A stretch of 64,000 nt of DNA from Cryptomeria japonica (Eukaryota; Streptophyta; Pinopsida; Cupressales; Cupressaceae), in the NCBI RefSeq assembly GCF_030272615.1, contig NC_081410.1, positions 147,306,849 to 147,370,848 of the forward strand, in the 5' to 3' direction. Under the pieces are notes generated by a model. The model was not told the DNA's origin. It saw only the letters and a program-made list of their open reading frames with translations, and did no database searches. The position numbers were made by a program, and so were the translations under genes. Within the stretch, counting starts at the first letter, position 1. Each line of letters begins with the position of its first letter. Positions 23,884-34,690 of this stretch are shown piece after piece.

Positions 23884-26800
23884 ATGCTGAAAACAATCTC
23901 TTGGAATATCAGGGGCCTTGAGGCTCCTGATAGGAAATATATCATTAAAAGATTCCTTAATGGACATAAAGACATGGATTGCCTCCTTCTTCAAGAGCTA
24001 AAAGTTGTTGTCTTCACCCTGCAAATCAGCCTTAAGTGTATTTGGAGGTAGGCTACATCCTTTCATACTAATCATACCAAGGGTAAAGGTGGTACAACCA
24101 TATTACTTAGTCCTAGATGGGCTAGCAAAGTGATCAATTGGGGGCAATCCCCCTGTGCCAGGGCTATCTGGGTTTCTATTCAGTTGGATGACTAAAAGTT
24201 TGGAATCTGCTCTGTGTATGCCCCTAATGACTATAGAGAGAGGGGGGAACTATGGAACTGGCTAGCAAGATTGGAAGACATCCCTTGGATTGTGGGGGGT
24301 GACTTCAATATGATTGAATTTACCAATGACAAAAAAGGAGGCAACAAGTTTGAATGGAAGGGTATGGAAAGGTTGCAATGGGATAGAATGATCAATAAAC
24401 TACATATTGTTGACCCTACTGTTGGAAGGAAAGGCCAACTGAAAATTGTATGGTTCACCTAGTGTAATTACCAGTAGTTGAATAACAGAATCTATTGTAG
24501 GCTGGACAGACTTTACTTCAATAAAAACTTTGGTATTGGTAAAGGAGCTAATGGAGATCACTACTCTGTCTCCTCATACACATTGTCAGACCACCACCCC
24601 ATACTAATGGGAATAGACCTCTCCCCCTCTGGTCACCCCCCCTCTTCAAGACCTCCTTCCTTCACCTTAAACACTAGGCTCTTGGAGGATGAGGATCTCT
24701 ACTCTACCCTGGCCTTCATCAAACTTTTTAATATGATAGAGAAGAAACAACTCTCTAATATTGATAAATGGAATATGAACATTAAAAGTTGGACCACCCT
24801 CTGCCAAATAGTAGGGAAAAAGAAAGCCAAGGATGCCAGGTGGGTTGAAAGGATGCTTCAGGAAGATCTTAGTAACGCAAAGATGAATCTTTATAACTCA
24901 CCTAATAATGAAAGCCTTACTAACACCCTGGTGTCAATCAAAAACCACCTTAGGAAGATCCAGAATGAGAAAATTAGAGGGTTGAAAACCAGGACCAAAT
25001 TAAATTGGTTGGACTCGGGAGACAAGGGCTCAAAAATTTTCTTCCAATTGCTTAAAATCAAAGAGGCAAAAGTGAACATCGATGCTATCTGGGACAACAA
25101 TACCCATATTACAAACTCAGAGGAGATCCTAAAGTACTTCACCCAGTTCTACCAAAATTTATTCACTCCAGAAAAGTTAAATGATGAACATAGGACTGCC
25201 ACGGTGCTCATTAAGGAATTGATCCCACCTAAGCTTAATGTGGAGGATTATGAGTTTGTAGGGAAACCCATCTCAAAAGAGTAAATTGAAAAGGCCATCT
25301 CCTCAATGGGCAATGATAGATCCCCTAGACCGGACGGCTTTCCGGTGGAATTTTACAATAACATTAGGTAGATTTTTGGTGACCTCCACAACCTATATTT
25401 GGAAGCTATTAATAAAGGAACCCTAGGAAAAGAAATCAACCAAGGGGTTATCAAGCTCATCCCTAAGGAGGGGGACAAGACATTGCTAAATAATTGGAGG
25501 CATATCACGCTATTAAATGTCTCCTATAAGATATTGGCCAAAGTGGTGGCTAATAGGCTGATTAAAATCCTTCCAAAGATAATTAGCCCCACCCAAACAG
25601 GATTTGTTAAAGGCAGACATATCCTAGAAAATTTGGTAACTTGCTGGGAATCTCTCGAGTGGGCTAAGGACTTAGGACAAAATGGGGCCATGTTGTTGAT
25701 TGATTTTGAAAAGGCATATGCTAGGATAGAGTGAAGCTTCATAATTCAAATGTTAGTAAGTTTGGGGTCTCCGAAGACATTCTGTAGGATAGTTCAAACA
25801 TTACTCTGTGAGGCCAATGTTGTTGTTGATGTAAATGGAAACAGATCTGGTAATATTATTCTTTCCAAGTCAATAAGATAGGCCTTCCCACTTGCCCTGG
25901 CCTTATTTGTGTTGGTTGTTGATGCTATGCACTATGTTCTTAAGGATTGCAATATAACCCCCAAGGTCAAAGGTATCTCTCTCCCTAATAAAGAGGAAAT
26001 CATCAATGTTTAATTTGTTGATGATACAGCTATTCTATTAACCTTGGAAGAGGAGAACTTATCCTCCATGTTGTACAATATTGAAATCTTTTGTAAGGCC
26101 TCAGGCAGCAAAATTGCTCTCCATAAATCTACCTTGCTAGGATGGATTGATTCCCCTCCTAACTGAATGACTAAATTTGACTTGAAATGGGGAGGACTGG
26201 ACATGATCACTAGATATATGGCTATCCCTTTCTCTGTCTTCCCGAATCTGAAAGAAATGTGGGAGTGGTTCAGGAATAAGGTGGATAAAAAACTCACCAA
26301 ATGGAACAGGAACTTCCTCTCCCTAGCAGGTCGGTTTTAGGCCTGTCAAAAAATCTTGTCGTCATATAACATCTATTGCTCCTCAGCCTGGCTATTTAGT
26401 AATTACCAATTCAATTATCTTCAAAAACAAATCAGGAAATTTCTATGGTCAGATGGGAAGGGGAATAGGAAGCAGCATGTTGTAAAATGGGATTGGTGTA
26501 TTAGATCTAAGATGCAGAGGGGTATGGGCCTCAAAGACCTCAAAATTCAGGGCATTGCCCTGGCTGCCAAGTGGATTTTTAAAGCCCTTGATGGCAATGA
26601 ACCTTGGAAAGTTCTGATCAAACATAATATACAGCGCTCCACCCCTAAAAAGGCAAAGAATTGGAAGAACTTTCCCATGTGGGACCTGATTGTTGGTAAT
26701 TTCAAGATATCTCCTGCGGGATCAGAAGTCTTCAAGTCTATATGGAGGGCTTGGAACCATGTCATACAATTCATCAGTAACAAGGGCAATGTTGATAATA

Positions 26801-27642
26801 AGGGTTCTCTCAACTTGAGCAGATCTATATGGCGAAATACTTTACATAATGGAAAGCAGATGGCATGCCTTCAAGGATGCTCTACCTTGAAGTGGCACAA
26901 CTTAGGAATGGTTACTTTTGAACGCATCTTGAAAGATGGTTCCCTGATCTCTTGGGATGTCCTTAGCTTGGAATTCAACCTCCCCGTTTCCCAATCCAGA
27001 ACCTACAATGTCCTCAAGACTGCACTCGAACCCATCCTCTCCTCACATGCCCCTTCTTCGCTCTCCCCAATCTCCTCCCTTTGTTGGGGTGATGGCTCTC
27101 CCCTCCCTCTAATGAAGGCCAAACTGATCTACTCTACCCTTGCTGACATTGAAGATTTCCTAACCCATCTCAACAATATCTGGAACCTCACCTGGGATTC
27201 TAAAATGTTGCACTCTAATCTCTTGAGATTCTGGTCTGCTCCGACTAAACCAAAAAAGAAGTTCTTTGCCTGGAAACTTTTGCTTCACAAGCTCCCTCTT
27301 AAGGACAATAATGGCAACCCCCTATTGTGTAAATTGTGTCATGTCCTTAAATCTGTGCTACATATTGTTTTTGAATGTCATTTCGCCAAAGAGGTATGGA
27401 AATTCTTTGGTTTTTCAGTTGATAATAAATGTCTTTCTATTGATGAGGTGGTACTTGGTTATATTAAAGGTGGCAAGAAATGTGCTAATCTCTTTTCGTT
27501 TGTTCTCTCTTTGGAAATTCTTTGGATCATTTGGAAATCTAGGAATGATGATGTGTTTATTGGAAAGGGTAGATACCTCACTGAGTCTCCTAGGAGACTC
27601 ATTCGTTACCTTGTTGTTATGCAGGTCACTGTAGTTCTATAA
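23884..27642 (+). pseudogene. LINE C ORF2 remnant (endonuclease, RT, zf-RVT)
   Basis: The start at 23884 gives MLKTISWNIRGLEAPDRK; the endonuclease continues with VYAPNDY, GGDFNMI and SDHHPI to about 24640. RT spans about 25280-26340: DRSPRPDGFP, IKLIPKEGDKTLLNNWR, then FVDDTAILL near 26020. A long open stretch at 26356-27642 carries the thumb and the zf-RVT motif (FFAWKLLLHKLPLKD, then LCKLCHVLKSVLHIVFEC). Stops occur at least at 24199, 24460, 25282, 25369, 25732 and 26011. The final 428 codons are unbroken, so decay is uneven. Confidence 0.88.
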
Positions 27643-27975
27643 CTTGATGAGGATAAATTTGACAGATGGTTGAATGATGGAACAACACATGTCTTCATCC
27701 AAGAGTTGTCCCATGGGTTCACTTGGGACCAAATGGGAAGCAACAAGTCACGCTTTGAACAGGCGCTAATGACATTTATGCAGGAGATGGAGGCAAGACA
27801 GCAGAGAGAGGATTTCATTGAAATGGAACTGGAAGGACTGCCTACCCACCTCTATAGAGACCAGTTCACCAAAGGAAATGTACTGGTGTGGTGCGAGGGA
27901 GAGTTAGGATGGACTACGTGGTTCCCCCCCTTGGGAGATAATATTGGTCCTAACTCCTCCTTCCTCTTTAGTTAG
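27643..27975 (+). pseudogene. LINE C short frame after ORF2
   Basis: One stop after the zf-RVT part, the sequence stays open in an overlapping frame at 27670-27975: THVFIQELSHGFTWDQMG, then a Glu/Gln-rich helix-like stretch (MQEMEARQQREDFIEME) and a Trp-containing end. It may be the C-terminus of ORF2 or a separate small frame. I do not recognise it and see no clear match to the ORF3 of the other LINEs. Confidence 0.4.
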
Positions 27976-28202
27976 TTGACAACATGTTTCCTCTATGATA
28001 TATTTTGTATATGGGACATCCAACTCTATAATTTTGTGATTCAGCCCCAACCTGTGTATAATGGTCACATGATATGGCCCATTGGCCTTCTTGCCATGGT
28101 TTTTTGTCACCATGAGATCTATTTGCCAGCTAGCAGTGTATTTTCCAGCCTAATCTGTTGAATTTTGTAATGATATTTTATGATACTTAATACAAAAAAA
28201 AA

Positions 28203-28479
28203 TCATTATTTTCTTTTTAATCATTTTAATATATACTTGATGTAATTTTAAAACATTAATCATAAATTTAAATATTTTTTCATTTCGTCATTAAAAAAGA
28301 CCTATTTTCTCCTTTTTTTATATTATATAATTTTATTATTACTAATAGTTATTTTATTAAGATCAATTATAATTGATATTATATAAATATAATTAAAATA
28401 ATATATAATCTTAAACTAATAATTAATAATTATGTTTAAGATTAATTTTATTATTATAAAAAAAAATTTAATAAGTAAA
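28203..28479. other. Very AT-rich spacer
   Basis: Nearly all A and T with no frame or structure I can support. It separates the 3' end of LINE C from the 3' end of LINE D. Confidence 0.6.
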
Positions 28480-28750
28480 TAGTTGCAGAGGGGTAGCACC
28501 CTTGTATTAATCAAAAATAGGAAAATACAAGGTCTGGTTCAATGAGAGCGGTAGGGGGAAAGAACCAGGAAGAAAACCCCTTACCCTAGCTCTATTCCAC
28601 ATACAAGAAGAAGCCAGCAATGGAGGCTAGACAAGTACAAAACACTAGTCGACAAATTCTGGAAGTAGATAACAGAACCGGCCAAAGGCCTTCAACCAAA
28701 AAACAATAAACAGAAAACAAAGAATCATGAGAAAGGTGACACAACTGGAA

Positions 28751-29494
28751 TCATTGGGAATCTTCAGAGTCATCATCCACAGGATCACGAGCCGCATCCA
28801 GGATTATTGGGCATTCAGTGCCACAGGTTGAGTGAGTCGTCGATTCAACCTTCTCCCTAGGGAGTTGGTAGTCATTTGGGAACCACTCCTCGCCAAGCCC
28901 AAACCCCCAAACATTGCCATGAACCAAATCTCCATTCTCTAGAATGTCAAATCCTTCTACACCCGCTAACCCTTCATCTCGAAGATATTTTTCCCACCAT
29001 TCCAACATGAAGCCATTTTGAATGCATGCCGCCTTAAACAGAAATTCAATATTCCTAGTGATGGTAGGCCAAGTTTCTTAGAGAGCATCATAGTCCAAAG
29101 AATTCACAACCACAAACTTTCTCACCTCTGCCCCGTTGCCCAAGGACATATAGTAATTTTGAGGAAGTGGAATTCTCAGGTTGCCATCAATGTTGTCCAA
29201 CGCGGCATCAATTTCCCCCAGCAGAAGGTGTTTAAACACCATTTGAGTTAAAAGCTTCGTTCTTTGCTTGCTAGTCCCCATGTATATCACCATTGCAAGG
29301 AAAAAGGTCGGGATATCGGCATTGGTTCTGTACCTATGATAATCCATAAGGAATTCCTTCCCCGGTATCATTTTAAGGTTGTGAAGTATAAGAGGGTGTC
29401 GAGAGTAGAGGACCTCCTACAAACGTTTGTCAGTGATTTCGCCCAAGAAGGCCATCTGTTGACAAGTAGCTTCAAGGAGAATTGGGGATTCCAT
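28751..29494 (-). pseudogene. LINE D ORF3: extra reading frame after RNase H
   Basis: One minus-strand frame of about 247 codons with only two stops (TAG after codon 25, TAA at 29078). It opens MESPILLEATCQQ, then MAFLGEITDKRL, KEFLMDYHRYRTNADI and a hydrophobic helix (FFLAMVIYM), then VFKHLLLGEIDAALDNI. The C-terminal half has EWWEKYLRDEG and an acidic end (DPVDDDSEDSQ). FLGEITDKRL aligns with FLGKVSDKRM of LINE B, and YRTNADI with YRTNMEV. This is the most complete copy. Function unknown; no catalytic motif is evident to me. Confidence 0.6.
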
Positions 29495-29544
29495 TGCAAG
29501 TCACCGAGCGAAGAATGCAAATGTTTGATGGGGAAATGAGGACA

Positions 29545-30260
29545 TTCCTTTGTTAAGTAGCAAGACATCAAACTAGGGGATACGAGCACCTAGCAAGTAG
29601 TTCATGCTTATTGAATACACACACACGTGAAGTGATAGTGTCCAATCATCTTCTGAGATAAAGTTCGTCAACTTAATATCGACCGTCTTTATCCATCAAG
29701 TAATTATATGCATATCCCGATAGGATCTAGTCATAACTAGATATCAATTAAAAGTTCACACAAGTCCAATTGCCATGAGACGCATACCGGCACAGACCAA
29801 TATTGACGACAGAGAGCCACGTCTCGGTGGCAAGAAGAAACCTTAACTGGTGAACCAAATCAATTGGTCAATCAATCCACCGAGAACCACGACCATCAGG
29901 TTAAATAAAAAATGTAGAAGCCCAACCGAGGAGGCAATACAACCGGTTCGTTCCACAACCGGTAGGTCAACCAGACAACCGGATGGAGAAATGGAGAACA
30001 CAACCAGCAAGTAATTCAACCAGTAAGTACCACCACCAATAAGATAATCGGGAGTCCATATCAACCAGTGGAGGCAATACAACCAGTTAGCGCCATCACC
30101 TGTAGGTCAATCGGAGAAACATATCAGCCAGAAGGAGAAGACAATCAGTTGAGATCACAACCAACAAACTTCAACCGGAAAGCACCATCACCGGCAAGAT
30201 AATCAGACCATATCAACTGGTGGAAGCTCATCTAGAATAAAAAACCAATCAAACCCAATC
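29545..30260. repeat. ACCGGT-rich repetitive segment, probable insertion in LINE D
   Basis: Loose repetition of phrases such as 'caaccggt', 'accatcaccggcaagataatc' and 'catatcaaccagtgg' is visible, most clearly at 29980-30230. Similar CCGGTT-rich sequence occurs in the LTR-type regions at 10250-11500 and 53690-54590. It lies between RNase H and ORF3, where LINEs B and E have only about 300 bases. No reading frame is supported. Confidence 0.45.
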
Positions 30261-30267
30261 AGAGTGC

Positions 30268-33200
30268 CTAGGGGGGGTCACCATCGATAATCACCATTTT
30301 AGAGAGTCTGTCAGCCTCTCCATTGCCTTCCCTATAGATATGGCTAATTTGAAATTCATCAAAGGTGGCTAGCAGCACTAGAACTGGTTGAAGCCACTGG
30401 TTAAGGCGCCAACTAGGGGTGTTGTTACAGCAGACAGCATTAACCACATTTAGTGAGTCTCCCTCCAGATGAATTCTCTGCACCCCAAGCTCCATCCTTA
30501 GCTGCAGTCCTCTTAAAGCCGCTCTAAATTCAACTTCATTGTTAGTAGCAACTCCAATATTTTCAGAGATTTCTTTTATACAAATACCATTGAAATTCCT
30601 TAATATACACCCAATACCACTTTGACCCGGGTTACCAGCAGAAGCACCATCAAAGTTTACCTTGAACCACCCAGGCTCTGGCACTTCCCATTTAACACCC
30701 AATTGTGGATTGACCTGATCCACAGGAGATCCCTTGCCAAAAAGCGGTGGAATGAGCAAATTTGGAAGTGTCAGCTTAATATTCCAATCCCAGTCCATAT
30801 ATATGTTTTTCTTTAATGATTTGTATTGAGCAGCCTCATTCAGGAGCTCAGACAGATGGTTCTCAATTTTCCCACATAGAGTCGTTAAGCTCGTCTCTTT
30901 ACCTTGGAAAATTTTGTGATTCCTTTCTTTCCAAGTTTCCCAAATCAGAAGAGATGGTAAAATAAAAAGTAAATCAGCAAATATAGCTTTTCCTTCCAGT
31001 TTAGGCCATTGCAGAAACCACTCATCCAGTCCTGATGGGAAGGGGCCAAAGATTCTCAATTTTCCCATGAAATGCCACCAACAGTGACTGGAGAACTTGT
31101 AGTGGAGAAGTAGATGATCTGCATTCTCTTCCTGCTCTTGACATAAAGTGCATCTACTGGGTCCATTGATTCCCACTGAATGGAGTCTTTCTTTAATTAG
31201 AATCTTTCTTTGACAAGCCAGCCAAGCAAATGAACCTACTTTGGGTAGGAGATGTCGATGCTAAAAAAGATTAACAAGCCAATATTTTTTGTCTATAGCC
31301 ACTTCTTTCAATTTGTAACCAAAGCATACCTTGTATTTACCATCAGAGGAACCGCACCACCTAATAATGTCCTTATCAAGGGAATGGAAAATAACCCTTT
31401 TGCTGAGAATGTCGGCAAACAAGTCTTTCTGGTGTTGATCCAAGTCCAAGGGATCCAAGGAGTTCCATTTCCACTTAGCAATGCCAATTTCTTGAATAGG
31501 GTAACAATAATCATAGATATTGTGACCCCAGAGGCAACAATTTTCTACTATCATAGGTTGCAAAGAAGGGTTGAGACATAAGGTAGCTTCACCAACCCAA
31601 GAATCAATCCAAAAGGAGGCATCCCTTCCATTCCTGACATCCCAGGTAACCTGATCACTTATTATTTCCCTGCTTTCCACAATAAAATTCCAAATGGCCG
31701 AACCTCTGGGGGGATTGTTTATAGTGAGAATCCTTTTTGGCTCCAAGGATTCCAAATATTTATGTTTTAGAATCCTTGCCCATTTTTGTTTACCACCACT
31801 ACAAATTTCCTAAACCAATTTAGCACCCGTAGCTAAATTCATAATCAAAATTTGTCAAATGTAAGCACCCCCTGCCTTTTTGGTTGAAAGATCTTTTTCC
31901 AAGCTATTAGAGGAAATTTCCCTTTGTCATCTAAGTCATTCCATAGGAAATTTCTCATTATAGAGATCAATTCATCTTCAATTGCCATTGATAATCTCAG
32001 ACACGCCATGGAAAAAACCAGTAGCACAGAGAGGACCGATTTTATCATAGTGAGTTTCCCAACAGAAGATAACCAATTGCCTTTCCAATTTGCAAGCTTG
32101 GATTTGCACTTATCAATAAGATGCTTCCAATAGCAAGTTTTGTTACTGCCAATGAAGAGGGGGGTTCCAAGAAATTTCCCTGGGAAGTTTGCAACTCTGA
32201 GATTAAGAATCCTTGATAAGACACCTTGCAAGTTAATCGAAGTGTTGACAAAAAACACTTCAGATTTGTTCCAATTGATATTCTTCCCCGAAGCCATACA
32301 GTAATCATCGAGGCATTATTTTATTGTCCTTGCCTCTCCCCTACAAGTCGAGCCAAACAGAATGGTATCATCAGCAAACTGCAAGTGAGTCGTTCTTTCA
32401 ACCCCTGTTGCCACATTGACTCCAAGCCATCGATCATCTTGTTGAAGAGCTCTTATTGATTGACCTAAGGCTTCAGCCATTATGATAAACAAAAATGGTG
32501 ACATTGGATCACCTTGTCGTATTCCTCTTGACATGGAAAAGAAGCCATGAGATAAGCCATTAACCAAAACAAAGAATTTGGGGGACGATAAACAACTCGT
32601 GACCCATGTGATCCATTCCTTGCAAAAAACAAATTTATTTAATACTTCAATTAAGAAACCCCTGTCCATCATATCATAAGCTTTCAGAATATCCAATTTT
32701 TAAAGCATGCAGGAATCCTTGGTTTTCCTAGCCGTGTGAAGTGTTTCATGGGCAATGATAATTCCTTCCACAATGGATCTTCCAAGGCCAAATCCACTTT
32801 GTTCATCCGATATGATGTGTTTAAGGAGGGGCTTCAATTTGTTGGCAATGATCTTTGTTACAATCTTATAGACCATGTTGCATAAAGCAATGGGCCTAAA
32901 ATCACTCATCTGTTGAGGGTTTTGCTTTTTGGGGATTAAAGCCCAAAAGGTGTGATTAATAGCACCCAACATAGTCATTTTCTTTCTTGATTCTTCTACT
33001 GCTAGGTGTAGATCTTGAGCAATGATATCCCAGAATTGTTGGAAGAAAGCCACAAGGAAACTATCAGGGCCAAGAGTCTTATCAGGATTCAGCTAGAAGG
33101 TAATTTTCCTTACTTCATCAATTGTAATAGGATTAAAGAGAGTTGCATTTTGACTATCAGATATTATGGATGGGATTGAGTTAAGAAGTCCGACTCTTGC

Positions 33201-33400
33201 TTCATGATCTTTCTAATGCCACCATTCATTAAAGATTCAAAGTATCTTACAGCTTCCTTTGCAATGTCCTCATAGTTTCTGACAATGTTTCCATCCGATC
33301 TCTTAATCTCTGAATGTGCAATGTCCTCATAGTTTCTGACAATGTTTCCATCCGATCTCTTAATCTCTGACAATTGCATACAGGAATAACTTTTATGTAT
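30268..33400 (-). pseudogene. LINE D ORF2 remnant (RT, zf-RVT, intact RNase H)
   Basis: RT begins near 33060: FFQQFWDI, WALIPKKQNPQQMSDFRPIA, then IRQGDPMSPFLFIIMAEA and FADDTILF near 32370. A stop at 32700 splits it. The thumb and zf-RVT lie at 32297-31045, with CTLCQEQEENADHLLLHY in the latter. RNase H at 30690-30268 is uninterrupted and keeps its acidic positions: NFDGAS, NNEVEF, HLEGDS and NGEADRLS. The endonuclease is absent: sequence upstream of the RT joins directly to ORF1 near 33400. A 57-base tandem duplication (19 residues, SEIKRSDGNIVRNYEDIA) lies at about 33260-33375. Confidence 0.85.
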
Positions 33401-34666
33401 CGTAGCCGAAACATCACAACCTAAGACGATATTATCCAAGGAGAAGCATTTAGGGCAAATATGCAACTGATCTTCTCTATCAATATTTTGGATCCAAAAC
33501 TTTCCTACACCAATAATTTTGACTTCTTTGGGGATCTTGGTGATTTGATCTGTGCAAATGCATATTTTGAGGAAGCTTCCCCATATTTTGTCCTCCAAAA
33601 TGTCATCAACCGATACAAATGTGCTAAGATCTTTGCATATCTCCTTAATGACATCAATATGCCAGTAATCTGAAGGACAATTATAGAGTCTTATCCATAC
33701 CTTATTGTCTGGTAGTACATGAGTCGGAGGATTGAAGTTGAGCTGCCATTCAATGATGTGAACTTCAATACCATCCAAGATATATGGACCTTTGTTTTTT
33801 GCTTGTCATTTCTCCTCATTACTCATAAATCCCATCATGTAGAAGTCATTTGGGAGAATATTGATGTTAATATCCTTTCCCCATTGTTCTCTACACTAGG
33901 ATTCAAAGTTACCCTTAACCTATTTTCCACCTCCCCACTTGATGAAAAAGCAAAACTCAAGCAAATTCGACCTAGCAGAGTTAATTTTATTTTCATCCAA
34001 AAAGATAGTAGGTCATGAAGTTTTTCTTACCGGTTTAGGATGACAGGGACGATGAGGGGGAAAGGTTTATCCTCGGAAATCAGTATTTCCCACTCGATCT
34101 GAACAAGGGTTCCGATTTTTAGGATAAAAATTGGATCTCCAAAACTTGGCACAGTCCGCCCTAGAGTTGTCTTGCCCAAAACACCCATTCTGCTTTCGAA
34201 AATTACCTTGAGATTTTGGAGGGACCAGATTGGGTTCAGAATGTGGAATGACACGCTCTATTGCCACACCAAGGCTGCTAGATTTAGGCAATGGTTACCA
34301 ATTTCAAGGAAACTTGGAAGCAGGATACTTGGCCTTGCAAAACCAACCTTTGTTATTCCAAATGAAATTGTTTTCCTTCCATTTTAGTGAGTCAATAGAG
34401 CACTAGTTGCCACTTGAATATGGATTTCCATAATTCATCCATGGTCTGTAATATCTGTCTCCATGGAAAATGTCTCTTCTCCCAGAATTAGCCAATTTCT
34501 GAGAGGGTTGAATCCTACCTGCTTCAATGGGAAAGGCAATATCTGCTTCATCGCTCCATGAACCGATCTTTGGAGTGACTTTGTTTCGATTTGGAATCTT
34601 CGCAGCCTGAATGCCCAAACCTCGCATATCAGCATCCCTGCTCCTGCTGCCTTCAAACGCTGCCAT
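33400..34666 (-). pseudogene. LINE D ORF1 (gag-like) remnant fused to RT linker
   Basis: The start at 34666 gives MAAFEGSRSRDADMRGLG. The core includes HIIEWQLNFNPPTHV and VWIRLYNCPSDYW at about 33770-33690, then a partial cysteine motif (HICPKCFSLDNIVLGC) near 33450. Directly after it comes the ORF2 linker that precedes RT. In intact relatives roughly 1 kb encoding endonuclease would lie between. Frameshifts occur before 33778. Confidence 0.7.
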
Positions 34667-34690
34667 TCATAATTTTTCATAATTGCCTCC

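Larger units (their letters stand above)
21880..28202 (+). mobile_element. LINE C: LINE of a second lineage, no RNase H seen
   Basis: In order: ORF1 with a cysteine knuckle (from 22002), ORF2 with endonuclease, RT and zf-RVT (from 23884), a short extra frame after ORF2, and a 3' end TATGATACTTAATACAAAAAAAAA at 28179-28202. No RNase H motifs were found after the zf-RVT region, unlike LINEs A, B, D and E. Most stops are TAG or TGA at sites where related proteins would have Gln or Trp. The 5' boundary is approximate and I could not find a clean target duplication. Confidence 0.8.
28480..34690 (-). mobile_element. LINE D: LINE lacking its endonuclease
   Basis: In minus-strand order: ORF1 (from 34666), a junction straight into the region just before RT, then RT, zf-RVT, a well-kept RNase H (to 30268) and an ORF3 (29494-28751). 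The endonuclease domain is missing. A segment at about 29545-30260 rich in ACCGGT-like words separates RNase H from ORF3 and is longer than in LINEs B and E, so it is probably a later insertion. The 3' boundary near 28480 is approximate; no target duplication was found. Confidence 0.8.

Noticed and set aside
29740-30240. CRISPR-like regularity of ACCGGT words
   Set aside because: Spacing is irregular, the repeats are degenerate and the genome is a plant nuclear one.
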